From Streptomyces coryli (GTDB lineage Bacteria > Actinomycetota > Actinomycetes > Streptomycetales > Streptomycetaceae): 36,136 nucleotides of DNA. The stretch is from assembly GCF_011044975.1 (NCBI RefSeq), contig NZ_JAAKZV010000058.1, positions 1 through 36,136 on the forward strand. The letters run 5' to 3'. The notes under the pieces are model-generated. The model was given only the letters and a program-made list of their open reading frames with translations, was not told where the DNA came from and made no database searches. A program made the translations under genes and the position numbers. Of the stretch, positions 15,775 through 24,712 are shown one piece after another (the first letter of the stretch is position 1; each line of letters opens with the position of its first letter).

Positions 15775-17979
15775 GTGACGCAGCCGGTAATCGACGACGA
15801 CGGCACCTGTGTACGTATCGAGGCCACCGCCTACACCTGGCGCTGGTCGCGCGCCGACGACGGCTTCGTCTTCCGGGACGCGCGGGGACGCGAGGTCGTC
15901 CGCGGCACCGGGCAGCCCACGGTGCGAGTACGCCGCGATGGTGAGGAAGTGTGCTCGGCGGGGACGGCGACCGCCTGCGACGTCGACGGGGACCGGGTGC
16001 GGGTCACGTACGAAGGCGTGAACGGCACCGCCACCGTGCGCTTGTGTTGGCGGTTTGACGACGACGGGTGCTGGATCGAGCCGCTCGGTTACGCCGCCGC
16101 GCGGGACGAGGACATCGAGTCGGTGCACTGGTTCGCCACGGCCGGGCCTGACCCCCGGCCCACCCTGGCGGCCGCCTTCCTGGTCCACCCGGGCATCTGC
16201 GAGGCGCCCGTGCTCAGCCCGATCGTGCCCGCCATCACCGGCCTTGATCTGACCACCTGGCTGGGCCGCGGCGCCTGCGACGTGGACAGCCCGATGCAGC
16301 AATGGGGGCTGCCCGCCCACTACTTCGGCGGCTTTCACGCCGACGGGATGCCGCTGCTGGCCGGCAGGGTGGAGGACCGGGTGTCCGCCGCGTACTGCTG
16401 CGGGCTCGCCGAGCTGCCCGACGGCGATCTGATGCTGCGGATCGCGGGCGGCAGCGCGGCGCCGGTGCTGCGGCTGGCTGGCAAGCCGTGGTCCGCCGCG
16501 CGCGGGGAGCAGTTGCTCGGGCCGCGCTGGCGGATGTCCTTCGGCGCTGATCAGCGGGCCGCCGTGGCCGCGTACCAGCGCGCGCTCGTGGCCGCCGGGG
16601 TGGTGTCCGGCAGCCACCGGACCCCGGTCAAGGACGAGACGCTCGCGCTGCCGCAGTTCACCACCTGGGCCGCCCAGTTGGCCCTCGATGCCGACCAGGA
16701 GCGGCTCGATCAGGACAGCCTGGAGACGATCCACGCTGCATACCGGGCGACCGGCCTGACCCGCGGCCTCTTCGTCATCGACGACAAGTGGGAGGGCAGC
16801 TACGGCGTCCTCGAGCACGACACCAAGCGGCTGCCGGACTTCGAGGACTTCCTGCGCCGGGTGCGCGCCGACGGCGACCGGATCGGGCTGTGGGCGGCGT
16901 TCCTGCGCTGCGACGACCCCGGCGCGCTTGGGCTCACCGACGCGCACATGCTCCGCGGCGCCGACGGCCGGCCGATCGTGCGGCCCGGCGGCTACCGGCT
17001 GTACGACGTGACGCATCCGGAGACGGCGGCGGCGCTCACGGCCTGCATCGGGCGGTTCGTGCGCCGCTACCGGCCGAGCCTGGTGAAGTTCGACTTCGGC
17101 TACGAGCTGCCGTCGCTCGCCACCGCCCGGCCGCATGATCCGCGGCTCGGCGGCGAGCGGATCTTCGGCCACGCCGTGGAGCTGGTGGTCGACGCCCTGC
17201 GCGCGGCCGACCCGGACATCGCGGTCATGTACTACTCGCTGTCGCCGCTGTTCGCCTCCCGGCTGGACCTGGTCAGCGCCGACGACCTGTTCCTGGCCGC
17301 GGGCGAGATCCCGGCCGAGGTGAACCGGCGGCTGTACTTCTCCTCCGTGCTCACCGAGCTGGGGGTGGCGAGCTACGGCTCCTCCGGCTACGACGCCGCC
17401 GACCTCGAGCAGATCTGGTTCGACTCGATCGCCTCCGGACCGCTCGGCTCACTGGGGTCGTTCGCCACGGGCCGCCCCGCGGACCGGCTGACGCCGCATC
17501 AGGTCGCCGCGTACAACGGGCTGTCACGGCTCGTCCGCCCGAGCCCGCTCGGCACGGTGGCAGCGCTGGGCGGCGTCCCGCACGCGGTCTCCACCGGCGC
17601 CCGCGCCGCCTCCTGGGTCCGTTACGAGGACGGCGAGCCGGCGCTGGCGGCGCTGCGCCCGCACGGCTTCGCCGGCGTGCCCGGCCACGAACGCCTCGAT
17701 GACGTGGTGGAGACCGACGCCCAGGCGGCCGTCGCCTCCCTGACCGCGCAGCCCTTGACCCGCAGCGACCACCTCGCCGTCGTCGCCTTCCAGCCGGCCC
17801 GCCTCGTCGTACGCCACGAGGGGCCGGCCACCCAGGCACACCTCACGGCACACCTGCCGGGCGGCCGCACTCGCCCACTGGACACCTTCCCGGTCGAGCA
17901 CGGCCGCGTACGGATGGACGTGCCCGACCGGCTGCCCGACGGCACGCCGGTGGAGCACGTCGAGGTGCGCTTCGACTGA
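15775..17979 (+). CDS. Clan GH-D-like glycoside hydrolase (alpha-galactosidase-related)
   Basis: A 734-residue enzyme without a signal peptide. The first 250 or so residues look like a beta-sandwich (TAYTWRWSRADDGFVFRD...). A barrel follows, with LFVIDDKWEGSYG (about 335), LYDVTHPETAAAL (about 409) and SLVKFDFGYELPS. Asp440 in KFDFG is the expected nucleophile by analogy with GH27/GH36/GH31 enzymes. The acid/base is less clear; DLVSADDLF (about 500) is a candidate. GTG start at 15775 with AAGGG seven bases before it. It shares an operon with the FAD oxidoreductase. An oxidation-assisted route to a glycoside is possible, but the linkage and sugar are unknown. It could equally be a dedicated alpha-glycosidase of an unassigned family. 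Confidence 0.65.
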   Translation: MTQPVIDDDGTCVRIEATAYTWRWSRADDGFVFRDARGREVVRGTGQPTVRVRRDGEEVCSAGTATACDVDGDRVRVTYEGVNGTATVRLCWRFDDDGCWIEPLGYAAARDEDIESVHWFATAGPDPRPTLAAAFLVHPGICEAPVLSPIVPAITGLDLTTWLGRGACDVDSPMQQWGLPAHYFGGFHADGMPLLAGRVEDRVSAAYCCGLAELPDGDLMLRIAGGSAAPVLRLAGKPWSAARGEQLLGPRWRMSFGADQRAAVAAYQRALVAAGVVSGSHRTPVKDETLALPQFTTWAAQLALDADQERLDQDSLETIHAAYRATGLTRGLFVIDDKWEGSYGVLEHDTKRLPDFEDFLRRVRADGDRIGLWAAFLRCDDPGALGLTDAHMLRGADGRPIVRPGGYRLYDVTHPETAAALTACIGRFVRRYRPSLVKFDFGYELPSLATARPHDPRLGGERIFGHAVELVVDALRAADPDIAVMYYSLSPLFASRLDLVSADDLFLAAGEIPAEVNRRLYFSSVLTELGVASYGSSGYDAADLEQIWFDSIASGPLGSLGSFATGRPADRLTPHQVAAYNGLSRLVRPSPLGTVAALGGVPHAVSTGARAASWVRYEDGEPALAALRPHGFAGVPGHERLDDVVETDAQAAVASLTAQPLTRSDHLAVVAFQPARLVVRHEGPATQAHLTAHLPGGRTRPLDTFPVEHGRVRMDVPDRLPDGTPVEHVEVRFD

Positions 17980-18001
17980 ACCGAGGTCTGGTACCGACCG
18001 G

Positions 18002-18043
18002 ACTGGGTAGGTGGGCCCGCTGGTGTGGGCCCACCTACCCAGT
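18002..18043. terminator. Strong bidirectional hairpin terminator
   Basis: A perfect 17-bp stem, ACTGGGTAGGTGGGCCC (18002-18018) pairing with its complement at 18027-18043 around an 8-base loop. It sits between the stop of the plus-strand glycosidase (17979) and the stop of the minus-strand VOC gene (18062), so it can end transcription from both sides. There is no U-tract, which is common for actinobacterial terminators. Confidence 0.85.
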
Positions 18044-18061
18044 GCTGGTGAACGGAGCGCC

Positions 18062-18409
18062 CTAGAGGTCGCCGACGATGTTCACGGTGTTCTGCTCGGT
18101 GTCGATGAACGACGCGTAGACCATGCCGATCTCGGGGATCTCCGTGCGCCCGACGGACAGCCGGCCACCAGCCGCGGTGATTCTCTCGATCGTTTTGTCG
18201 ATGTCGTCGACGCGCACGACCAACCGGGGCTCTTGCAGGGCCTCATCACGGGCCGCGATCTCTCCGTTGATCGCGCCCGCCCGCACCTCGTTGGCGTAGG
18301 CATCCTCCTGACGCCAGCCGAAGACGTCACCGTAGAAGCGCCAGGCCCGCTGGACATCATCGGCGGGCAGCTGAAACCAGGTCACCCGGTTCGCCGGAAT
18401 CTCACTCAT
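18062..18409 (-). CDS. VOC/glyoxalase-family protein
   Basis: A 115-residue single VOC domain. It opens VTWFQLPADDVQRAWRFYGD, the typical first beta-alpha unit, and continues FGW, LVVRVDDIDKTIERITAAGG and a final FIDTEQNTVNIV strand. The start at 18409 has GAGGAGAAGG upstream. VOC proteins of this size include metal-dependent lyases, dioxygenases and antibiotic-binding proteins; nothing visible chooses between them. It lies 38 bases after the GH20 gene on the same strand and could be the last gene of that operon, or a separate small gene. A link to glycan use is not evident. Confidence 0.8.
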   Translation of the reverse strand: MSEIPANRVTWFQLPADDVQRAWRFYGDVFGWRQEDAYANEVRAGAINGEIAARDEALQEPRLVVRVDDIDKTIERITAAGGRLSVGRTEIPEIGMVYASFIDTEQNTVNIVGDL

Positions 18410-18447
18410 CGCCTTCTCCTCTGCAGATGGTCCGCCGATTCTCGCCC

Positions 18448-20052
18448 CTAACGGATGTTGCGCGTGTCGTGCGCGACCCCCGCCAGGTAGTCGGCCATCT
18501 CCACCGGGCGGCCGCGGACGCCCGGGCGGCGTTGCCACGGGTGTGGGCCGTCCAGGGGGCGGTACTCCACGTCCAGCGCGTCCAGGCGTGGGAGGTGGTG
18601 TTCGGTGAGGCGGGTCATGAAGGAGGCTGCGTCGCGGTCCGCGGAGCTCCACACCGTTTCGGCGAAGGCGCTCATGCGTGGGAAGGCCTGGAAGTCGAGG
18701 ACCCGGACATTGTCGATGGCTTCCGTCCACAGGCCGCACTGTGCGCCCAGGACGCGCTCCTCCGCCTGCGTGCCGGCCAGCTCTTCCGGCACCGGCTCGA
18801 AGGCGTACACCTCCTCGATCGGCAGCACCGTGCCGACCGGCACCGGCTCGTCGGGGCTCGCTGACTGGCGGTAGTCGAGGTAGACCTCGCGGGCCGGGCT
18901 GGTGATCACGTCGTGGCCGGCCCGCGCCGCTTTCACCGCGCCGTGGTGATCGCGCCACGACGCCACCGTGGCGCCCGGCGGCAGGCCGCCCTCCAGGATC
19001 TCGTCCCAGCCCAGGAGGCGGCGGCCGCGCGTCGCGAGGTGGTCGGAGACCTGGCCGATGAACCAGCTCTGCAGCTCGTCCTCGTTGCGCAGGCCGAGCG
19101 CGGCCATCCGCGCCTGCGCCGCCTCGGACGCCTTCCACTCCTCCTTCGGGCACTCGTCGCCGCCGACGCCGATCAGGGTGCCGGGGAAGAGCTCCACCAC
19201 CTCGTCGAAGACGTTCCGTACGAAGTCCAGGGTGGCGTCGGAGACGTTCAGCACCCGGGTGCCCACGCCCCAGCCGGTCGCCACCTGCAGCTGCTCCCCG
19301 GTGTTGCCCAGCTCCGGATACGCCGTGATCGCCGCCTGGGTGTGGCCGGGGACGTCGACCTCGGGGATGACGGTGACGTGCCGGGTCGCGGCGTGCGCGA
19401 CGATCTCGCGGATGTCGTCCTGGGTGTAGTAGCCGCCGTGCGGGCGGCCGTCGCCGCCGGGGTCCCAGCCCTGCTGCGACTCGTGCCGCCAGCAGCCGGC
19501 TTCCGTCAGCCGCGGATAGCGCTTGATCTCCAGGCGCCAGCCCTGGTCGTCGGTGAGGTGCAGATGCAGCACGTTGAGCTTGTGCAGCGCCATCAGGTCG
19601 ATCATCCGCAGCACGTCGCGCTTGGTGAAGAAGTGCCGGGCGACGTCCAGCAGTACGCCGCGCCAGCCGAATCGCGGCCGGTCCTCGATCTCCGTACAGC
19701 CCACGAGGACGGGGCCGGCCGACAGGGGAGCGCGCCGGAAGGTCTGCGGCGGCAGCAGCTGGCGCAGCGACTGCACGCCGTAGAAGACGCCCGCCGCGTC
19801 GCCTCCGGCGATCCGGATGCCGTCGGCCGCCACCGTCAGCTGGTACGTCTCCGCGCCGAGGCCGGCGTCCAGTGCCAGCTCGATGCCGCCGCGGCCTGGC
19901 GGGAAGTGGCAGCCGGTGGCGGGCGCCAGCTGCTCGCGCAGCACGGCGGCCACCGGGGCCAGTTCCGGGTCGGGGACGTGTAGCGGGGTGTCCGGGCCGA
20001 GGGCGAAGGTGCCGGTGCCGGGCCGGGTGCGCGACGGTGCCGGGATGATCAA
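18448..20052 (-). CDS. Beta-N-acetylhexosaminidase, GH20
   Basis: A 534-residue enzyme. An N-terminal GH20b-like domain (about 1-125, ending GVFYGVQSLRQLLP) precedes the barrel. The barrel has RGVLLDVARHFF, LNVLHLHLTDDQGWRLEIK, VIPEVDVPGHTQA and the catalytic pair Asp299-Glu300 in GVGGDECPK, used for substrate-assisted removal of terminal GlcNAc or GalNAc. There is no signal peptide, so it should act on imported oligosaccharides in the cytoplasm. The start is TTG 20052: AAGGAGG lies six bases upstream and no ATG or GTG fits better. Only one base separates it from the PhoD stop. It is the last glycosidase of the ROK-controlled operon. Confidence 0.93.
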   Translation of the reverse strand: MIIPAPSRTRPGTGTFALGPDTPLHVPDPELAPVAAVLREQLAPATGCHFPPGRGGIELALDAGLGAETYQLTVAADGIRIAGGDAAGVFYGVQSLRQLLPPQTFRRAPLSAGPVLVGCTEIEDRPRFGWRGVLLDVARHFFTKRDVLRMIDLMALHKLNVLHLHLTDDQGWRLEIKRYPRLTEAGCWRHESQQGWDPGGDGRPHGGYYTQDDIREIVAHAATRHVTVIPEVDVPGHTQAAITAYPELGNTGEQLQVATGWGVGTRVLNVSDATLDFVRNVFDEVVELFPGTLIGVGGDECPKEEWKASEAAQARMAALGLRNEDELQSWFIGQVSDHLATRGRRLLGWDEILEGGLPPGATVASWRDHHGAVKAARAGHDVITSPAREVYLDYRQSASPDEPVPVGTVLPIEEVYAFEPVPEELAGTQAEERVLGAQCGLWTEAIDNVRVLDFQAFPRMSAFAETVWSSADRDAASFMTRLTEHHLPRLDALDVEYRPLDGPHPWQRRPGVRGRPVEMADYLAGVAHDTRNIR

Positions 20053-20053
20053 G

Positions 20054-21592
20054 TCAGGCCTCCTTGAGATGCGGGCTGCCGGCCTCGATGACGTACGAGC
20101 CGGAGGTGTAGGCGGGTGCGCCGGGCGTCGATACGTACTTCAGTGAGCGGAAGTCGACGTGCATGGCCTCCGCGGTGACCCGGGTCCTGACGTAGCCGCG
20201 GCGGCCGTTGAAGAACTTCACATGCGGGTTCTCGGCCAGCAGGATGTCGGTGTTGGGGTACTTGTCGAGGCCGTCGCGGGCCGAGGTCACCGACGTGGTC
20301 ACCAGCTCCACGGCCACCGACTCCGAGTCCGGATCGCCGAAGTCGCGCTTCACCTCGCCCGCCCAGTGCGAGTGCACGTCGCCGGTGAGGACGACGCCGT
20401 TGCGGCGGTAGTTCGCGATCGCGTCAGTGACCTTCGTACGGGTGGCCGCGTAGCCGTCCCAGCCCTCGTTGGAGAACTCGACGGCGTCGCCGTTCTTCCA
20501 GTCCATCTGCATGAAGAAGACCTGCTGTCCGAGCAGGTCCCAGGTGGCGCCCGAGGTGCGCAGCCGGGAGTCCAGCCACGCCTCCTGGTCCGCGCCGAGC
20601 ATCGTGCGCTTGGGGTCCAGGCGCTCCGCGCAGTCCGCCGGGATCATCCCGGGCTTGCCGGTGCACGCGTACAGGTCGCGGTACAGGTGCGTGTCGAGCA
20701 TGTGCAGGTTGGCGACGGCGCCCCAGCGGATGGTCCGGTACAGGGTCATGTCCGGGCCGGTGGGGCGCTGTGCGCGGCGCAGCGGCATGTTCTCCCAGTA
20801 CGCCTGGAACGCCGCCGCCCGGCGCGGCAGGAACGGCGGGTCCGGCTGTTCGGGGATGTCGCCGGCCCAGCCGTTCTCGATGTCGTGGTCGTCGTAGACC
20901 GGCGCCCACGGCGCGATCGCGTGCGCCTGCTGCAGGTCGGGGTCGGAGCGGTGGAGGGCGAACCGCAGCCGGTAGTCGGCGAGCGTGAAGCACTCGCCGC
21001 CGGTCACCGGGCGGATCACGTTGGAGGCGTACGGGCCGTATTCGTAGAAGTAGTCGCCGAGGAAGGCGATCAGGTCCGGGGCGTCCTCGGCCATCCGCGC
21101 GTACGGGGTGAAGTAGCCGGTCTGCCAGTCGGAGCAGGAGGTGAAGGACAGGTTGAGGTCGCGGGTGCGGGTGCCCGGGCGGGGCGCGGTGACGGTGCGC
21201 CCCACCGGGGAGAGGTCCTGGCCGGTGCGGAAGCGGTAGAAGTACTCGCCGCCGGGCGCGAGGCCGTCGACCTCGACGTGCACGCTGTGTCCGGCGGCGG
21301 CCCGGGCCTGCGTCGTCCCCTCCCGTACCACCCGGCGGAAGGACTGGTCGGCGGCGACCTGCCACTGCACGGGCACGTCCGCGTCGGGCATGCCGCCGCT
21401 GCCGTCGAGGGCGAGCGGGTCGACGGCGAGCCGGGTCCACAGCACCACCCCGCCGGGGGTGGGGTCGCCGGAGGCGACGCCGAGGGTGAACGGGTCGGCG
21501 AGCCGCCGGCCGTCCGCCCGTGCCGGGGCGTTGATGAGCACGGGCAGGGCGACGGCACCGGTGGCCGCCATGAACGCGCGTCTGGATGGCAT
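20054..21592 (-). CDS. Tat-exported PhoD-family phosphodiesterase/alkaline phosphatase
   Basis: A 512-residue metallophosphoesterase. The N terminus SRRAFMAATGAVALPVLINA followed by PARA is a twin-arginine signal, so the enzyme is exported folded. A PhoD N-terminal domain follows (DPFTLGVASGDPTPGGVVLW, about 32-51, ...PVGRTVTAP). The catalytic part has SCSDWQTG, FLGDYFYEYG, VYDDHDIENGW and LTGDVHSHW, which hold the metal ligands. PhoD enzymes are Ca/Fe-dependent phosphomonoesterases and phosphodiesterases, and Bacillus PhoD attacks teichoic acid. Sitting inside a glycosidase and sugar-importer operon is unusual for a phosphate-starvation enzyme. ATG 21592 gives a complete Tat signal. Confidence 0.92.
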   Translation of the reverse strand: MPSRRAFMAATGAVALPVLINAPARADGRRLADPFTLGVASGDPTPGGVVLWTRLAVDPLALDGSGGMPDADVPVQWQVAADQSFRRVVREGTTQARAAAGHSVHVEVDGLAPGGEYFYRFRTGQDLSPVGRTVTAPRPGTRTRDLNLSFTSCSDWQTGYFTPYARMAEDAPDLIAFLGDYFYEYGPYASNVIRPVTGGECFTLADYRLRFALHRSDPDLQQAHAIAPWAPVYDDHDIENGWAGDIPEQPDPPFLPRRAAAFQAYWENMPLRRAQRPTGPDMTLYRTIRWGAVANLHMLDTHLYRDLYACTGKPGMIPADCAERLDPKRTMLGADQEAWLDSRLRTSGATWDLLGQQVFFMQMDWKNGDAVEFSNEGWDGYAATRTKVTDAIANYRRNGVVLTGDVHSHWAGEVKRDFGDPDSESVAVELVTTSVTSARDGLDKYPNTDILLAENPHVKFFNGRRGYVRTRVTAEAMHVDFRSLKYVSTPGAPAYTSGSYVIEAGSPHLKEA

Positions 21593-21603
21593 CCCGGGGG
21601 TCC

Positions 21604-22911
21604 TCACTTCAGCTTCGCGTTGCCGTCTTGGACCGCCTTGTCGGCGCCGTCCTGCGGGCTGGTCCTGCCGAGGTAGACGGAGTTCATGTTCTGGTTGAGG
21701 CCCTTCTCCGCCGCCGAGAAGCCGGACACGATCGGCAGGTTGAAGGTCTTGCCCTCGGACTCCTCGACGTACGGCTGGACGTCGATGCCCTTCTTCTTCC
21801 AGTAGTCCACGTAGGTGTGGTTGAGGCTGGTCAGCGCCGGGAAGACGTACCCGTCCTCGCCCATGATCTTCTGGGCGGCGGGGGTGGCGAGGAAGCGGGC
21901 GAGCTTCTTGGCCTCTTCGGGGTGCTTGGACTTGGCGTAGACGGCCTCGCTGAGCCCGTTGATGTTCACGGCGCGGCCGGCCGGGCCCTCGGGCATCGCC
22001 GCGGCGCCGATCTTGAAGTTGGCCTCCGGCTGCACGAACGGCAGCAGCGCGTTGTTGGCCGGGAAGATCGCCACCTGGCCGCGCTGGAACATCTCGGTGG
22101 CCTGCGCCGACGGCGGGTTGGTCTGGGCGGCGGGCGGGGAGACCTTCCACTTGTTGATCAGGTCGACGCCCCACTTGAGGGCCTCGACCTCCTTGGGACC
22201 GTTGAAGGCGAACTTGCCGAACGGCTTGTCGGTGATCTTGCCGCCGTTGGAGACCATCCAGTTCATCCACTGCGTCTGGTAGTGGTTCCAGGAGGCGAAG
22301 CCCCAGTTCTTGACCTGCTTGGCGTTGAAGCCGGACTCGCCGGGGTGCTTGCCGGACTCGTCGACGGTCAGCTTGCGCAGCAGCGGCAGGAAGGTGCCGG
22401 AGCCGTCGGGGGCCCAGGTGAGCTTCTCCGGCATTTCGACGCCGGCCTTCTTGAACAGGTCCTTGTTGTAGAGCAGTCCGACCGCGCCCCAGTCCTTGGG
22501 GACGCCGTAGAGCTTGCCCTTGTACGTGTAGGACTGCACGACGTTCTTGTTGTACTGGGACGGGTCCTTGACGACGTCGGAGACGTCGGCGAGCACGCCC
22601 TTGGTGACGAATTCGGGGAACTGCGGCACGCTCATCCAGAACACGTCGGGCGCGGTGCCGGCGACCACGTCGGCGGTGAGCTTGGTCCAGTACTGGTCCC
22701 AGGGCAGCAGCTCGATCTTGACCTTGATGCCCGGGTTCTTCTTCTCGAAGGCGGCCATCACCTTCTCCAGGCCCTTCTTCTGCTGCTCGTCCCAGGTGCG
22801 GTAGACCAGTTCGCCGTCGCCGGAGCCGCCGGTGCCGCCGCCGCAGGCCGCGCTCAGTCCGAGGAGGGCGCCGCTGAGCACGGCGGCGCACAGCCGGGTC
22901 GTTCTGTTCAT
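21604..22911 (-). CDS. Carbohydrate ABC transporter substrate-binding lipoprotein
   Basis: A 435-residue extracellular sugar-binding protein of the MalE/UgpB type (SBP_bac_1/8). The signal peptide ends in the lipobox LSAAC (Cys23), followed by a Gly/Ser linker. The mature part starts LVYRTWDEQQKKGLEKVM and has the usual family segments VVAGTAPDVFWM, KLYGVPKDWGAVGLLYNKDLFKKAG and EEAKKLARFLATPAAQKIM. Start at ATG 22911, with AAGGGC before it; a GTG five codons upstream has no ribosome site. Genes for both permeases precede it and PhoD follows 11 bases later. No ATPase gene is present, so the importer probably uses a shared MsiK-like ATPase encoded elsewhere. Confidence 0.9.
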   Translation of the reverse strand: MNRTTRLCAAVLSGALLGLSAACGGGTGGSGDGELVYRTWDEQQKKGLEKVMAAFEKKNPGIKVKIELLPWDQYWTKLTADVVAGTAPDVFWMSVPQFPEFVTKGVLADVSDVVKDPSQYNKNVVQSYTYKGKLYGVPKDWGAVGLLYNKDLFKKAGVEMPEKLTWAPDGSGTFLPLLRKLTVDESGKHPGESGFNAKQVKNWGFASWNHYQTQWMNWMVSNGGKITDKPFGKFAFNGPKEVEALKWGVDLINKWKVSPPAAQTNPPSAQATEMFQRGQVAIFPANNALLPFVQPEANFKIGAAAMPEGPAGRAVNINGLSEAVYAKSKHPEEAKKLARFLATPAAQKIMGEDGYVFPALTSLNHTYVDYWKKKGIDVQPYVEESEGKTFNLPIVSGFSAAEKGLNQNMNSVYLGRTSPQDGADKAVQDGNAKLK

Positions 22912-22933
22912 GGGTAGGCCCTTCACGTTGAAG

Positions 22934-23752
22934 TCACTTCAGGCCCGTGAGAACCACGGACCGGACGATGAACCGCTGGAAGAACAGGAAGATGAGCACC
23001 ATCGGCAGCAGGGCGATCAGGCTGCCGGCCATCATGAGGTTGTAGTCGCTGCCGATGTTCTGCTTGAGCGTGGCGATGGCGACCGTTGCGACCTTGGTGT
23101 CGTCGCTGCTGGTGATGATCAGCGGCCACAGGAAGTTGTTCCAGGTCGTGACGATGGTGATGATCGCGAGGGTGCCGAGCGCCGGCCGCGACAGCGGCAG
23201 CAGGATCCGCCACAGCACGGTCAGCGGCCCGGCCCCGTCGATACGGGCGGCGTCCTCCAGGTCGGCGGGGATGGTGCGGAAGAACTGCCGCATCAGGAAG
23301 ATGCCGTACGGGGTGCCGAGCAGATACGGGGCGAGCAGCCCGAACCAGGTGTTGACCAGCTCCATTTCCCGCATGATGAGGAACAGCGGGATCATGGTGA
23401 CGGCGTTCGGCACCATCATCGTGGCGAGGTAGCACCAGAACAGGAATTCGCGGCCCTTGAACTTCATCCGCGCGAACGCGTAGGCCGCGAAGGTGGTGAA
23501 GACCAGCTGCCCGAGGGTGAGCACCGTGGTCATGAGCGCGGTATTGCCGACGTAGGTCAGGAAACCCGAGTCGATGAGCTTGTCGATATTCGAGGTCGTC
23601 GGCGGAAAAGCGGGCAGCCAGGGAGCGGTGGAGAACAGCTGCCCACGGTCCTTGAACGCGGTGAGCGCGACCAGGAGATACGGAAACAGGGTGAGCGCCG
23701 CGCCTACCACCAGCGCCACGTATATGAGGGATTTCTTCGGGATGGTGCGCAT
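22934..23752 (-). CDS. Carbohydrate ABC permease, MalG type
   Basis: A 272-residue inner-membrane permease with six predicted TM helices. The first is LIYVALVVGAALTLFPYLL. The cytoplasmic EAA loop, which contacts the ATPase, reads EDAARIDGAGPLTVLWRILL (about 178-197). The protein ends RFIVRSVVLTGLK, as CUT1 MalG proteins do (xGLTxGAVKG-like). GAGGAGG lies upstream of ATG 23752. It lies 15 bases after the MalF-type gene and pairs with it to form the pore. The substrate is inferred to be an oligosaccharide or glycosyl-polyol from the neighbouring glycosidases. Confidence 0.9.
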   Translation of the reverse strand: MRTIPKKSLIYVALVVGAALTLFPYLLVALTAFKDRGQLFSTAPWLPAFPPTTSNIDKLIDSGFLTYVGNTALMTTVLTLGQLVFTTFAAYAFARMKFKGREFLFWCYLATMMVPNAVTMIPLFLIMREMELVNTWFGLLAPYLLGTPYGIFLMRQFFRTIPADLEDAARIDGAGPLTVLWRILLPLSRPALGTLAIITIVTTWNNFLWPLIITSSDDTKVATVAIATLKQNIGSDYNLMMAGSLIALLPMVLIFLFFQRFIVRSVVLTGLK

Positions 23753-23767
23753 GGAACGGCCGCCTCC

Positions 23768-24712
23768 TCAGCTGATGTCGTACGTCGTGCGCCGGTTGAA
23801 GAAGCGGACCTGGACCACGGTGAACACCAGGATCAGCGCGAAGAGCAGCATCGCCATCGCGGAGGCGTAGCCGAAGTCGAATTCCTGGAACGCGGTCTGA
23901 ACGATGCGGAAGTTGAGGACCTCCGTGGATTTGTCAGGGCCGCCCTCGGTCATCACATAGAGCGTGTCGTAGACCTGGAAGGAGCCGATGATGTTCGTCA
24001 CCAGCACGAAGAACATGGTCGGGTTCAGCAGCGGCAGCGTGATGTGGACGAATTGGCGGAGCTTTGATGCGCCGTCGGTGTCGGCCGCGTCGTACAGCTC
24101 GCCCGGGATGCCCTGCAGGCCGGCGAGGAAGAAGAGCATGTTGTAGCCGGCGTACTGCCAGACCTGCACGGCGGCGACGGCGGGCAGCGCGAAGGCGGTG
24201 TCGCTCAGCCAGTTGGGGCCGTCGACGCCGAAGACGCCGAGGAACTTGTTCAGCGCGCCGTTCGCCGGGTCGAAGATCCAGGTCCACACCACGCCCATCA
24301 CGATCGGCGTGGCCATCCACGGCACGACGAAGAGGGCGCGGAAGAACTTCACCCCGCGGATCTTCTGGTTCAGGAGGAGGGCGAGACCGAGCGCGATCAC
24401 GGTCTGCACGGGGATGGAGAGCAGGACGTACAGGACCGTCACCCACAGGGAGTGGCGCACGTCGCCGTCGCCGGCCAGCTTGCGGTAGTTCTCCAGGCCG
24501 ATGAAGGTCGGGCTGTCCAGCAGCTCCCACTTGAACAGGCTGACCACGGCGACGATCGCCACCGGCAGCAGCAGGAAGGCCAAGACGCCGAAGAGGCTGG
24601 GGGCCAGGAACAGGTACGGGGTGAGATTGAGCTTCCGGCGGCGCTTGGCGGGCGCGGGCCCGGTTGTGTCCGGCGCCGTCTCGCGCGGCTTGGCTATGGT
24701 CGTCGTCTTCAC
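23768..24712 (-). CDS. Carbohydrate ABC permease, MalF type
   Basis: A 314-residue permease. A basic cytoplasmic N-tail (PAKRRRKLN) is followed by LTPYLFLAPSLFGVLAFLLL, and six TM helices can be seen. The EAA loop is ELYDAADTDGASKLRQFVHI (about 210-229). YVMTEGGPDKSTEVL near the end is a family hallmark. GTG start at 24712 overlaps the GH36 stop (GTGA), showing coupled translation with the alpha-galactosidase. Forms a heterodimer with the MalG-type protein. Confidence 0.9.
   Translation of the reverse strand: MKTTTIAKPRETAPDTTGPAPAKRRRKLNLTPYLFLAPSLFGVLAFLLLPVAIVAVVSLFKWELLDSPTFIGLENYRKLAGDGDVRHSLWVTVLYVLLSIPVQTVIALGLALLLNQKIRGVKFFRALFVVPWMATPIVMGVVWTWIFDPANGALNKFLGVFGVDGPNWLSDTAFALPAVAAVQVWQYAGYNMLFFLAGLQGIPGELYDAADTDGASKLRQFVHITLPLLNPTMFFVLVTNIIGSFQVYDTLYVMTEGGPDKSTEVLNFRIVQTAFQEFDFGYASAMAMLLFALILVFTVVQVRFFNRRTTYDIS

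Noticed and set aside
20054-22891. A continuous 945-codon minus-strand reading frame joining PhoD to upstream sequence
   Set aside because: The upstream half is an Arg-rich shadow of the sugar-binding lipoprotein in another frame. PhoD has its own ATG and Tat signal at 21592.
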